NCBI RefSeq assembly: GCF_011075055.1
Contig: NC_058154.1
Coordinates: 8,129,620-8,193,619 of the forward strand
Direction of reading: 5' to 3'
Origin: Mangifera indica
Taxonomy: Eukaryota; Streptophyta; Magnoliopsida; Sapindales; Anacardiaceae
Length of the DNA stretch: 64,000 bases
Shown piece by piece: positions 24,084-36,865 of this stretch. The position numbers and the translations under genes were made by a program. Below the pieces are notes generated by a model. That model was not told the origin of the DNA and did not search any database. It was given only the letters and a program-made list of their open reading frames with translations. Numbering within the stretch: the first letter of the stretch is position 1; the number at the start of each line of letters is the position of its first letter.

Positions 24084-24690
24084 CGGTTATGATATCTTGA
24101 AATGTTTTGTTGAAACATACAGGGTTCATTGGAAATCACTGACATCATTGGAAGCTATAAGATTTCCTTGTTGTTAAATACTTTTGTAATGGCTAATATG
24201 AACCTAGAGGGGGGGGGGGGGTGAATAGGTTCTTAAGAATAAATTAAATGATATACTGTAACAAATTCCAGAGTAAACTTTACAAACCACACAACCAAAA
24301 TACCAATAATAAATTCAATAGTAATAAATTTTAAAGTAGAAATAAACAATAATAGCAACAGAGACAAACAACAAGCTGAAATAACTAATAATAGTAACAA
24401 CAAATGTCAATATTGATTACAACAATAAATAACAATAAATACCAATAATAATAGATAATATTTAAAATATAGAGTTGTAAAAATGCTCATTTAGAGTGGT
24501 TCGGAGCTTTCTCTTGCAAGTCTTTTATGTCCACTTCTCCAAGCAAACTGTCTTGAAGATTCACTATCTCTAGAATAATTTCTATAGGTAGTATATCTGA
24601 GATTTCACCCACTACACTAGTTAATACAGGATTGCGCCCATAATATTTGATTGCAAGATATGAACACATTTTAAGTGAACAGAACTCTCA
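24084..24690. other. Repeat-like non-coding segment with a poly-G run
   Basis: Holds CCTAGAG followed by an uninterrupted G run at about 24210-24221, then TGAATAGGTTC, then an A-rich CAA/AAT-repetitive stretch (24240-24480), then a less AT-rich block (24490-24660). This texture is met in plant retroelement untranslated regions, but I could not fix any boundary. No gene. Confidence 0.35.
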
Positions 24691-24694
24691 AACA

Positions 24695-27184
24695 ATAAAA
24701 GTTTGAAGCTTACGGAGAGTTACAACCTTTATTGATGATTACTCCAGAAAGGTATGGATGTATTTTTTAAAACATAAGGATCAAGTCTTTGATTGTTTTA
24801 AAGAATGGAAAACACTTGTTGACAATCTAACTAACAAAAAAATAAAGGTTTTACTGATAATGGATTGGACTTTTGTAATAAACTCTTTTCAAATTTTTGT
24901 AAGAAAGCAGAAATACTTAGGCATAGAACATGTACTGAAACACCTCAACAAAATGGGTTAGCTGAAAGAATGAATAGAACCATTATGGATAAAGTTAGGC
25001 ATATAATGGCAGATTTAGGTTTAAGTAAAAGATTTGGGCAAATGCAATTGCCACTACATGTTACCTAATTAATAGATCACCTTTATCTACATTGAATTTT
25101 AAAACACCTATGGAACTTTGGAATAAAAAACCACCATCATTAAGTCATCTGAGACCCTTTGGATGTCATGAATATGTTCATGTGAATAAGGGAAAATTAA
25201 ATCCTAGGGTTTTAACAACTGTTTTTTTAGGGTATCCTACTGGTACAAAAGGATATAAATTGTGGTTGATTGATGATTAGAAATGTGTGATAAGTAGGGA
25301 TGTAGTTTTTAATGAATCAAAATTTTATAAAGACTTATTTGTTAGTAATCAATCAGGACAGGTTCAAATTAAGATGGAGACACCATAGTCTAGTTTTCAT
25401 AGGCAGTCTCAAAAGTCTAGTGGTGGACCTGAATTGGGTTTGGATTCAATTCGTGCTTCAAAGTACAAAATCTCAAACTTGAATCAGCAACCACCACTAC
25501 CGAGTCAAGAAGAAAGTCCTCAATTTGATAGTAGTCCAACTATCAGCTTGCTAGAGATAGGGTTAAAAGGGAAATTAAATTACCTTCTAGGTATGCATAT
25601 GTAGATCTTATTTCATATGCATTATAGATAGGTGATGCACTAGAAATGGATGAACCTATTAATTTCAAGCAAGTGTGTAAAAGTAAATACAGGGATGAAT
25701 GGATGAAAGCTATAGAGACTGAGATGACTTCTCTATAGAAAAATCACACATGGTCACTTGTAGATAGACCTAAAAGTCAAAAGGTAATTGGATGTAAATG
25801 GGTTTTCAAAAGAAAACTTAGTATACCAAGTGTTGAACAAACAAGATTTAAAGCAAGAGTTGTTGCTAAAGGCTTCTCACAAAGAGAAAGCATTGATTAT
25901 AATGAGGTATTCTCTCCCGTGGTAAAGCATACATCTATTAGACTAATGTTATTTGTTGTTGTTTTGTTTGATTTAGAATTAGAACAAATGGACGTTACGA
26001 CTACCTTTTTGTATGGAAAATTGGAAGAACAAATATACATGGAATAGCCTGAAGAGTTTGTGAAACCTAATAATGAAAATAAGGTTTGTTTACTTCATAA
26101 ATCTTTGTATGGCCTTAAACAGTCTCTTAGACAATGACACAAAAGATTTGATGATTTTGTTCTTTCAATTAGATTTTCCAGAAGTAGTTATGATCATTGT
26201 GTTTTTTTTTAAGAAAATTGAAAATGGCAGTTTTGTATATTTACTGATTTATGGGGATGACATGTTTATAGCTTCTAAGGATATGAAAGTTTTACTTGAT
26301 TTGAAATGTATACTGAATTCTGAATTTGAAATGAGGGACTTGGGTCCTACGAAAAGAATACTAGGTATGGATATAAGTAGGAATATAATGAAACAATGTT
26401 TGACTTTGTCTCAATCTACTTATATTAGAAAAGTACTTGAATTATATTATATGATCAATGCAAAGTGTGTGAATGTTCTTATGGGTGCTCATTTTAAATT
26501 AAAATCTACTGGATTGTTGTATTTTGATGAATCTGATTTCATGAAGAATATACCATATTTTAATGTGGTGGAAAGTCTAATGTATGCAATGATAGGTACT
26601 AAACCTGATATAACATATGTCATTAGTCTTGTTAGCAGATTTATGAGTAATTTAGGTAAAGAACATTGAAATGCAACAAAATAGTTATTGAGGTATTTGA
26701 AGGGTACATCTGATTATGGCTTGTGTTATACTGTGATTCAGATTTTACAACTAATCGTGATAAAAAGAGATCCTTCACTAGTTATATTTTCACCCTTGGT
26801 AGAAATGTTGTAAGCTGGAAGTGTAATTTGTAACACATTGTGGCACTTTTAACAACTGAGGTTGAATACATAGCATTAACTGAAGCAGTTCAAGAAGCAC
26901 TGTGGCTGAAGGGAATTATTTCTGAGTTGAGGCTGATTATTGGTGTTCCAAAAGTCTTTAGTGATTCACAGAGTGCTATTCACTTGTCCAGAAATTCTGC
27001 ATTTCATGAGAGGACAAAACACATTGATGTAAGGTTACATTTCATCAAAGATGTGTTGGCTGCCGGTAAAGTTAATGTGAAGAAAATATTAAGAGATGTC
27101 AATCCAGCTGACATCTTAACAAAGCCTGTGCCATTAAGTAAGTTTAAGGATGCCTTGAATTTGCTCAAAATTTGTCCACTGTAA
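24695..27184 (+). pseudogene. Copia integrase-RT-RNase H pseudogene, 5'-truncated
   Basis: Starts abruptly inside the integrase core (TFIDDYSRKVWMYFLKHKDQ). It continues through ETPQQNGLAERMNRTIMDK and HLRPFGCHEYVHVNKGKLN to LGYPTGTKGYKLWLIDD at 25280. RT follows: [14 protein letters not shown] region near 25780, [19 protein letters not shown] at about 25990, and the active-site box at about 26249 reading YGDD, not YVDD. RNase H ends 26840-27184 (TEVEYIALTEAVQEALWLKG; DSQSAIHLSRNS; TKHIDVRLHFIKD; NPADILTKPVP). Stops and shifts are frequent, e.g. at 25280, 25390, 25630, 26050, 26137 and 26668. Gag, protease and the 5' LTR are missing. It is a different copia family from those at 13 kb and 37-62 kb. 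Confidence 0.85.
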
Positions 27185-27218
27185 GTGTGTTATGGTCTAC
27201 AGAAGAGTCCTTAGATAT

Positions 27219-27600
27219 GTTAGTTTTTTTGTCAAGTTGGAGTTTTGTGAATCTGTGACTTAAAAAACTAATGGCGGTCTTGTAATTAGGAGAAAAAGTT
27301 TGAGCAAAGTTTGGGTTGTAGTTGTCCAGGGCAGTTTAGTCTTTGCTTGGTTAAGTCGTTTAACTAATAGATATAAACCATTAGTTGGTTTATTGAGAAA
27401 TAGAAAAAAAGAAAGGCATTTTGTTAGCTGTTTTTAGAAGAAAAAAACAGGGTGCTTTTGGGCGTGTATATTTCTCTCTGGTTCCTCATATTTTCTCTAT
27501 TAGAGCTGCTAGGAAATGCATAAATCCACTGGTTTTCTTTCAATCTCGCTGTCTAAACTCTTAAGTCAGTGTATATGGTTGTTATAGTGCTCGGGTTTAG
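27219..27600 (+). repeat. Putative 3' LTR start of the truncated copia
   Basis: TGTTAGTTTTTTTGTC begins 35 bp after the RNase H stop, and ATATAAACC lies at about 27371, as expected of an LTR promoter. There is no second copy to compare and the end is not fixed. Confidence 0.3.
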
Positions 27601-28005
27601 GAAGGATTTGAGTCCACAAGGCTGGATTTAGTTCTGTTTGCATCTATAATGTTAGATTGGCTTTTGAATCTGTAAGTTATACAATATTCTTACTGATTAG
27701 TGGATTTGCTAGAGGATTCTTTTGTCTTGGATGTAGGGTTCTAATCTTTTGAACCCAAACCAAGTAAATTTGGTGTGTTGATTTGTGTATGATTTATTAT
27801 ACTGATCTTATGTAATTCTTGGCTGATTTATGATTCAAATCTCTGATTAATATTCGAACTCGGTAATAATAAAACATTAACAACCAGGTTGTGCACGATT
27901 GAAGTATGAGTTTAATTTTAAAAAATGGCATAGTTGGAACATTTTGAAAAACTGCATAGGAGGGACGAATTTTACATGCATCGCACTTATACTAAATTTT
28001 GTGTC
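27601..28005. other. Non-coding region
   Basis: T-rich and possibly still LTR-derived up to about 27840. No gene recognised. From 27900 the words CATAGTTGG/GGGACAATT begin and continue into the repeat that follows. Confidence 0.35.
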
Positions 28006-28214
28006 ACGATTGGGATAGTTTTCAGAATGGTCCGATTGGGACAATAAATATTTTGACACATGGTAGTGATGCATTGGACAAATCTGATAGCAATTCAGAT
28101 GAAAATGTCATAGTTGGGATAATTTTCAGAATTATCTGACTAGGACAATAAATATTTTGACACATGATAGTGACGTATTGGACAAATCTAACAACAATTC
28201 AGATGAAAATATCA
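28006..28214. repeat. Tandem duplication, unit 104 bp
   Basis: ACAATAAATATTTTGACACA occurs at 28041 and again at 28145, an offset of 104 bp. The flanking TTTTCAGAAT...GATTGGGACA and GTGA.G.ATTGGACAAATCT...CAATTCAGATGAAAAT are shared. Similar words (CATAGTTGGGACAATT) recur to 28380, so the unit belongs to a larger, unassigned repeat. Confidence 0.75.
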
Positions 28215-28715
28215 CGGCTGGAAAGGTTTTCAAATGTCCTAACTATGACATTTAATGGAATTAGACACATGATAATAAACAATGAATTTTGAAGCTTTCT
28301 TGGACACATGGCGACAAGCAATTAGTTAGAGATGACACTTGGCAAGAAAATGTGAAAAGAAATGTCATAGGTGGGACAATTAATGCTTATGGTTAAAAGA
28401 AATAAATCTAATTGATTTTGGTCAGCTAAATTAATACTTTAAAACATTAATATTTAATTTAGGTCATGATTGGACTATGTCATTTTATTTTCAAAAGGTT
28501 GAACGATTGATGTATGGTTTGATCACAGTTTGGTCACGGGGTAGATATGACAAATTTTCACCAATATTTTCTTGATTCAGATTTATCTACAAATTTTGCA
28601 TTTTGTCAATCTTGTAATGTATTTTTTAGATATATTAGTAAATTAAACTTAAATTTTTATCATAATTAAAACATTAAGATTCAACACTTGCTTTCTTAAG
28701 TGAAAAGGTTAGAGA
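28215..28715. other. Non-coding region between repeats
   Basis: Continues the 'CATAG.TGGGACAATTAATG' texture and then plain AT-rich DNA up to the target duplication of the fold-back element. No gene. Confidence 0.4.
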
Positions 28716-28724
28716 GAAATTTAA

Positions 28725-29467
28725 GGCCAAACAACTATTTTTCACCCAAGGTTTGATGTTTTCTCAAGTTTCCACCCTTTAACTATGGAAACACCAAACA
28801 CCCACCCATGGCCGGTTAGATTTAACAAAACCCTAACCGTGGTAAGGGTAAAATGGTCATTTTTGCTATAATATTAAAAATAAACTAAAATAAAATCTAA
28901 TTTTACCCCCCTAAACTTTAAAAACTAAAAATTTTCCCCCAGCCTAAGTTTTAAAAAATGGTAGTTTCACCCTAGGGTTTGGTTTTGAAATCTCCGGCGA
29001 TCGTTCCGGCTCCATTGCCGACGACCTCTCCCTCCCGAAGCAGCCTCTCCTTCCGACGAATGTTTTCCCCCATTTGAAGGCTCGATCGGCTTCGTCTTCG
29101 CCTTGGGAGGAAAGCATTCACCGGAAGACGAAGAGGCGAAGACGAAGCCGATCGAGCCTCCAAATGGGAGGAAAGCATTCACCGGAATGAGAGGCTGCTT
29201 CGGGAGGGAGAGGCGTCGGCAATGGAGCCGGAACGGTCGACGGAGATTTCAAAACTAAACCCTATGGTGAAACTGCTATTTTTTAAAACTTAGGCTAAGG
29301 GAAAATTTTAGTTTTTAAAGTTTAGGGAGGCAAAAAGAGATAAAATTTTCAGGCATTAGGGTTTTGTTAAATCTAACCGGCCATGGGTGAGTGTTTGGTG
29401 TTTTCATAGTTAAAGGGGGGACATTTGAGAAAACATCAAACCTTGAGTGGGAAATAGTCGTTTGGCC
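28725..29467. mobile_element. Mutator-type fold-back element (743 bp)
   Basis: Starts GGCCAAACAACTATTTTTCA and ends in the inverse, TAGTCGTTTGGCC. It is flanked by perfect 9-bp duplications GAAATTTAA (28716-28724, 29468-29476), the length made by Mutator-like elements. The two halves are inverted copies over almost their whole length (about 340 bp each, with mismatches). The centre (29070-29168) has a second tight palindrome, around GGCTCGATCGGCTTCGTCTT. A 22-bp direct repeat GGGAGGAAAGCATTCACCGG starts at about 29105 and 29166. The inner 200 bp is GC-rich and looks like former coding DNA, but I cannot name it. No transposase, so non-autonomous. Confidence 0.9.
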
Positions 29468-29476
29468 GAAATTTAA

Positions 29477-31501
29477 TCAGGACTAATAGAACGTAACATG
29501 TGATTTTGATCACTTGTTAGGTGCTATTTTGCAATACTACTAGACCAGCGATCTATAATTGACTGCTAGTAATCATACTTATGAATGTATCTTATGCCAA
29601 TAATATAATGATTATTTCAGTTCATTATTAAAAGTCATATTGATTAGATTATTGTCGAGTCTATATTTCTGAATTATTTAAAATTTTAAAATGGTGGTTA
29701 CTTAAAAAAAAAATTTAATCTATGAGAGAGACGTTTTATTACATGTTTTATTAAAAAAATAAATTAATTCATGTGAAAAAATGTTAAAAAAATTTTTAAT
29801 TGTATTCTACCATTAATAATATTTTTTATTTAATAAATGGATGGCAATATAATTCAATAAGATATTATGGGTTTAACCACTATTTTCAAAATTGGATCAG
29901 ATTGATTAATTCAATCAGAAATCAGTCCACAGTCTACTCTAGTTTATGTGATAAGCTGGGTTAGCTTAAGACTTGATCAAACCTGATGAATCAGATAACC
30001 GGTCAAAACCCATTGAATGTGGTTTGACCAAGCTTAAGCCCTAATTTGATAATTTGATTTCTATTCTTTCCTATTGCTGTATCGCTCACCAAAGAACCAA
30101 GGAAGCCACAGAGCTGCATTCTTCCCTTCTCAATCTTTCTCCGTACATAGCCAATCATCTTTACATTGATTCATAAATCTGCAAACTTGACTCAATATCA
30201 TTCTCTTCCGTTTGGTAAGTCTCTTCAGTCTTCAATGTTCATCACAGACTTTTTTTTTTTTTGGTGAGGTGTTGATGTTGCCAGACTATTTAGGCTTGGG
30301 ATTGTTTTGAACTTTGAATGTAACCATGGTACTCTGAGCTTGGGATTGTTTTTTGAAATTTAATATCATTCCGGGTTATTTTTGTTATGCCTTCTTATAA
30401 GCTGTTACTGTTGGTAATTAAACTAATTTCTAAGATTTTCCTAATCTTGTAGACTGCACTTTGGATAATTAGGCTTTGGAAGCAACAAGTTAAAAAGAAA
30501 ATCTCTTATTGCTGATTATGAAGGAAGTAGATATTAAGAGCTGCATCTTCCTGGAGTTCTTGATTAATAGGTTTGGTCTTTCTGATGTCATTCAATCATT
30601 TTTGTTCGTTTGGCATTTAGAAACTCTTCGAAAAGCAGGACACTGAGAGAATTTGCTTAGGAATTTTCTTCAGAATTTGTGTGTTAAAATCATTCAATTT
30701 TTTATTTAGGCTTGTGAAATGAGCACATTTTTGTTGAAATCATATTAAATTTATGGGGGATTTAATGAAGAATATCTTTCTTCATCTTTTCCAAGCTGTT
30801 AAAGTCGGTAATATTGACAGTATCTTGAGATACAAGACTATGAGCATTACGGGGTCATAGACGCAACTTTCTTTATCAATTTAAGCAATGGTTAGAACAA
30901 ATTTGGCATATTGCAAGAACGCCAACGTTAAACCTGGATATTTTTTCGCCTCTTTCATATCGACATACCTAACAATCTAAATAAAAAGTTTATCTAGTTA
31001 GTTGAACACATATTTCTATCTACCTACTTAAAGAAATTCATAAAATAATTTAAAATTAAGTTAAACCAATCAGTTGAACTGGTTAAACTATAAACTAATA
31101 AAATAATCAGTTAAATCATTTTAAAAACCTTTAAATTAATATTATCATTAAAGTAAACCCTAAACACTTTTTATTTAAAAATTTGGGGAAATAGTAAAAG
31201 TGTGGACCAGTTGGGTTTTACTAAATCCACAATAGATGAACCAATAACGAGAATTTTAGTGAGAGTTTTCGGAGAGGTGAACTAGTCAAGATTAATCATC
31301 TGCCTCCATACTTAAGCTTCAATTCAAGGGTTCAAAACTTCCGCATTAATTATGGAATTTTACATCCATATTCTCACCAATTTATTCGGAAAGCAAAACT
31401 ACAATAATACACGCACTAACAGAACACAAGTCTCATAGAGCAAGCAACATTCTGCTTGTTGGGTTCATTCACCCATTTCCCATTTGCAAAATTCTCTCTA
31501 T
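29477..31501. other. AT-rich intergenic DNA with a candidate orphan 5' exon
   Basis: 29477-30050 is AT-rich with no feature. At about 30060-30210 a pyrimidine-rich stretch (CTTCCCTTCTCAATCTTTCT) ending CCGTTTG/GTAAGTCTC has the look of a plus-strand 5' untranslated exon with a splice donor. Downstream, a short frame near 30754-30858 starts MGDLMKNIFLHLFQAVKVGN and stops after some 34 codons. I see no continuing gene, so this may be the head of a lost host gene or a capture. 30900-31500 holds nothing recognisable except the short spacer after the GST. Confidence 0.35.
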
Positions 31502-32708
<1,207 letters not shown>

Positions 32709-32755
32709 TTAAGAAATGATATGTTGTTGTGAAAAGTGCAGAGTTTACAGCAATG

Positions 32756-32761
32756 TTTATA
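32756..32761 (-). promoter_or_regulatory. Candidate TATA box of the GST gene
   Basis: TATAAA on the minus strand (TATAAACATTG), 90-95 bp before the chosen ATG, leaving a leader of about 60 nt. Motif and position only. Confidence 0.4.
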
Positions 32762-32933
32762 GAAAACTTTCTGCTGATTCCGTATAAATTTTGGTCTTCT
32801 GTTTGCATTTGAAAAAGTGAATAAATAAATAAATAAAAGACAGATTAAATTATTTCCCAAGAAAAAGCATGTAGACTCTTCCAAGATAAGGTCATTGCCT
32901 TGGTCACAGTTGCATTTCCTTGACCTAAATTTT

Positions 32934-33324
32934 TGTTAGCTTATAATACAGTAATATTTTCTCCAAGGAAAATATAAAAATATATTACTACTCTACATAA
33001 TTTCGGGTTTTAATGGGAGAACCCAATAACTATTATAAAAGGAGGTTAGATCCTCTTTCCCAATGCATGCATAAATATTTATTTATCATAATATCGTCTT
33101 ATTGGTGGCAGGTAGGGAAAGAAGACCCATTTTACTATATAGATAATCAATCACATTTAAAATAGATTCTACATCAATTATAATATATAGGTTTGTTTAA
33201 ATCTATAAAATTTTTAATTTTGAGTATTCTATAATCTTTATGCTTGAAAATTACGTAATTGTGGTATGATTCAATCAATTAATTACATGAATATTATTGA
33301 TAAAGTTGTGTAATTAATCCAACA
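32934..33324 (+). repeat. Solo LTR or LTR fragment, same family as 23570-24083
   Basis: Starts TGTTAGCTTATAAT and ends near AATTAATCCAACA. The middle (33007-33065) closely matches 23757-23820: TTTTAATGGGAGAACCCAAT, then ATTATAAAAGGAGGTTAGAT, then CTTTCCCA. The remaining sequence is only loosely alike. No target duplication was found (ATTTT versus AAGAA), so the ends are approximate. It lies about 270 bp upstream of the GST start codon. Confidence 0.5.
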
Positions 33325-33633
33325 AAGAATTGTTAATTTTTTAATTCTTTTCTTAGTGTATTTCATGTCACTTCTTCATTGTTTACTACTTTTAATAGCA
33401 CAAATATACTTAAATTTAGTAATATAATTTTTCCTCTTTGAGTTCAAACAAAAATAAATTATTCCTGTACTGCCACTACATTAGTTTAAGCTCTTTCCAC
33501 CTTGAGTCATTGTGAATCCTGTTTTTTCTTTTCTAAGTTTTCGGATGTAAGGTACGCATTTACACCTAACATTTCAAAATCCAAGGGTTTTAAGGTTTGA
33601 TTCAAACAATAATTACATATGTTGTTTTCAAAA

Positions 33634-34008
33634 GGCCAAACGGCTATTTCCCACCCAATGTATGTTGTAATGACAAGTTTCCACCTTTTAATTATGAAAA
33701 CACCAAATACTTACCCATGGCCAGTTAAAAATAACGGTGGTAAAATTGTCATTTTCTCTATAATATTAAAAAATAAATTAAAATATAATTTATTTTTACC
33801 CCCCTAAACTTTGAAAACTAAAATTTTTCCCCAACCTAAGTTTTAAAAAATGACAGTTTCACCCTAGGGTTTGGTTTTGAAATCTTCGGCGACATCTCCG
33901 GCTCCATTACTGACGGCCTCTCCCTCCCGAAGCATCCTCTTCTTTCGGCAATCTCTTTCTTCCCATTTGGAGAGCCGATGGCGTCAGAGACGCCTTGGGA
34001 GACAAAGA
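33634..34008 (+). mobile_element. Single arm of a fold-back element related to 28725-29467
   Basis: GGCCAAACGGCTATTTCCCA at 33634 opens a stretch that follows the left arm of the 743-bp element to about 33985. Shared landmarks are CACCAAATACTTACCCATGG, TTTACCCCCCTAAACTTTGA, TTCACCCTAGGGTTTGGTTT and CTCTCCCTCCCGAAGCA. The matching right arm is absent, so the copy is truncated or has lost one half. No target duplication can be shown. Confidence 0.75.
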
Positions 34009-34040
34009 ACTTCGTCAGGGAAGTAGTTACCTGACGAAGT
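34009..34040. repeat. Perfect 11-bp inverted repeat
   Basis: ACTTCGTCAGG (34009-34019) and CCTGACGAAGT (34030-34040) with a 10-base loop. Another perfect hairpin, GGCGTC-AGA-GACGCC, lies at 33980-33994. Both are at the broken inner end of the fold-back arm. Confidence 0.85.
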
Positions 34041-34926
34041 AGTTATGTTTGGAGGGTTGACCTCAAAGAGTTCATTTTGACCGCATAAGAACCTTAACTA
34101 ACTGACGAAGATGAAATCGTAACTTCCTTTTAACTAAAAATCCATCAAACTTTTCATCCTAATTGTGTAATTTGTTTGGAAATGTTTTGAAGCCTAATTC
34201 CATGTCCAATTAGTTGAGTTAAATATTACAGAAGGTAAGCAAACTAATAACAGAGATTTATCATAACACAAACTATACATAAACCGTTTTCCTTACATGC
34301 TTGTATACTATGAGTTAAATTAAATTATTAACTAACTTCTGTCTTTGTATATTTTCATATGAATTAAAACAAGCAAGTTGAACCCGGGCTGGCACATATT
34401 TAAATACAGAAGATAATTGAATTTACCTGGATATCAATTTTTTTTATAGTGAAGAAGATAACTAAGGATAATTATATGCATAAATATTGTCAAATTCAAT
34501 ATAAACAAAGAACTTGACAATTAGATGGTTTCCAATTATGTTCATGGAGTACAAATGGTTGTCAAATCGGAACTAGACGAAACACATTTATCGCAATTCA
34601 TATAAGAGCAATGTTATGTGTACACAGATATATACATATTGTGATTAAGTATTATTTTATTATTAATTTAAAATTACTCAAACACATAATGACATATCTT
34701 ATGTGTATCTATTTGTGTACTCAAAAAAACGCTTGTATGCATAGATTTAATGTTCAGATAATACATCAAATTAAGTTGATGATCACACGAAGAAATTAAA
34801 CAAAATTCAATGGGAATAAATTGAACACATTGCAAAGTTCACATCTTGGCTATTATTATTGTATATATAATATTTTATGGTCAGTGCATGAAACTAAGGG
34901 GATTGATGAAGATGATGATGAGACGA
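34041..34926. other. AT-rich spacer downstream of the CASP-like gene
   Basis: No gene or element recognised. The final 100-130 bases before 34927 should hold the 3' untranslated region of the minus-strand CASP-like gene. Confidence 0.45.
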
Positions 34927-35943
34927 TCAGCCGTGGAAAACAGGAGGAATTTCAATAGCTTTGGTGGTTGGATAGGTGATGGGAGCATCATATTTGCTGA
35001 AGAGTTTGTAACAGGAGATCAGTGAAAGCACTGCATAACAAGGCACTGCAACAAATGTGACGATTACAGATACGGTGGCTTTGTGGCAGAATCCAGCGAA
35101 TGTGCCGCAAGCAGCGCTCCGGGTGATGGCTAAATCTCCCTTTTCTTCCAGGTACAGCACCTCGGCTGCCACCGCTCCGGCAGCCAGAATCAAGTAAGTC
35201 AGAACCTGAGCCCAGATGCATAATTTGGTAAAAGGCTATAAATCTTGTTTGGGACAACAGATGTTTACAAAATTTATTTACTTGTTTGCTGGAGACTCGG
35301 CTTTCAGGATTTATTGTTAATTGAATAAAACTATGTATATAGTTTTAAGTACATAATTTGACTCAAATTTACAATGGACCATAGAAACCAACACAACAAT
35401 TGACATTTAGCAGTAAGTACCAGGTCAAGGAAGAAGATAGTCCAGGCTTGAGACATGGTGAAGGGGCGAGGCATGGCTGCGATAATAGCTGAAAGAAGAG
35501 AATAACCCGCACAAATTCCATTGGCGTGCACTAAATACCTGCTCCATGAAAATTAATTCATAAACCAAAGTCTTTTATCTTATTCAGATGACAGAATTTC
35601 TTACAATATTTGACTTCTGAAGGACTATTCATGCTTCATTTTAAAATAAAGTACGTAATAATCAATAAAAAGAAACAAAAAGTACGTAAAATTCAAAATA
35701 AATTTAAAATATAAACCTAAAAGCTCTAAGGTCGGAGTAAGACAGAGAGCCAAAGTCATTAGTCTCAGAGTTTTTTAGCATGACCACGAGGGCCGCCACA
35801 CATAGAGCCATCGGCACCAATCGCGCTACCGGCTCCGCCGTCCACACTGCCACCACATCATTTTCATCCCTCGATCTATGCAGCATCGGCAGCGGAGATT
35901 GACCAATAGGGGCATCATTGTTTCCCTTCTCTATCTTCTCCAT
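34927..35943 (-). CDS. CASP-like membrane protein (CASPL2A type)
   Basis: Four-span plasma-membrane protein of the CASP-like (MARVEL-related) family. Casparian-strip CASPs build membrane scaffolds; what this 2A-type member does is not known from sequence. Exons are 35717-35943, 35421-35538 and 34927-35205 (GT-AG; introns in phase 2 and phase 0), giving 207 residues, normal for the family. The start chosen is ATG 35943 ([10 protein letters not shown]); an in-frame ATG three codons upstream (35952) is possible. Four hydrophobic segments: near residues 46-65 ([15 protein letters not shown]), 82-96 ([16 protein letters not shown]), 106-134 ([20 protein letters not shown]) and 154-180 ([20 protein letters not shown]). 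The Arg before the first and the Asp in the third segment, typical of the family, are present. The protein ends in PPVFHG, like the usual VFHG tail. No lesion is seen. It lies about 2.3 kb from the GST, same strand. Confidence 0.95.
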
Positions 35944-36860
35944 AATCTTCAAATTAATTCAACAGAAAATATGCAACATAAAATGGCTCAAAATGAATAA
36001 ACCACCTTTAAGCGAAAGTGCAATGAAAAGAAGAAGACGAATAGAAAATCGCTAGCTGGTAGTTCTTGTAGAAGAAGAATTAATGGAAGTTAGATGCGGT
36101 TGGTGGAGAAGCATTGAATGCCATTCATGGCGAGTCACACTTTCCCATGTTACTTCTCCAGCCCACTGTGGCCACATTTTCATTTCGCAACTAAAGTAAT
36201 TCGAAAGATAGAAAAGAAAATGATACATGCACGAGAATATATATTTAAGTTTTTTATGATAATATATCAATATTAAATTATTAATTTATTTAATTTAGAG
36301 GTCATAATATCAGTTATTAAATTTAAAATTTATTTTATTTAATATAATTAGTTTAATTTTAAAAAAATAATTCAATTCGGATAAGGTTTCTGATTTTTTT
36401 TGTTTAAAAGGACATTTACTTTTCACTATTTGCTTAATATGACATGTCATGTCTGTTGTCGCAAATTTGATCTTTGCCATAAAATTTTGCAAGGTCGATT
36501 AAATTCCAAGAATTCATGCTAAGTTCATCCATGGTCAATAAAACTAGGCCGAATATTTTTTTCACATCCGAATTTTGATAAAATGATTTTTTATTATTTA
36601 AGTTTAAAAATTCAATTTTCCTCCATCTAAAATAAATTTGCTAACAAAATCTATTAATTTTTTTATATAATTACTGAAAAGATAAAAATACCCCCAAACT
36701 AATATTATATAACTGAATATTAATTTTTTTTTAATTTAAAATCATTTTAATCAAATTAAGTAAAGTTGAACCATATAAAGGGTTAGATTACTTAGAATCC
36801 CAACTGTGTCAAATCAGTCTCGATTTCAATGATTTCCCTCATATTCATAGATACCCTAAA
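35944..36860. other. Spacer upstream of the CASP-like gene
   Basis: Should contain the CASP-like promoter near 35944-36200. GA-rich sequence (AAAAGAAGAAGACGAATAG) at 36025-36080 is pyrimidine-rich on the transcribed strand and may be its 5' untranslated region. No TATA box stood out. 36280-36860 is AT-rich without features. Confidence 0.4.
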
Positions 36861-36865
36861 TTATC

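Noticed and set aside
28967..29182. GC-rich minus-strand frames in the fold-back element
   Set aside because: Overlapping frames in an inverted repeat, with no start context or recognisable domain; kept only as a hint of captured sequence.
34611..34799. A 62-codon plus-strand frame downstream of the CASP-like gene
   Set aside because: AT-rich, no domain, no splice or promoter context.
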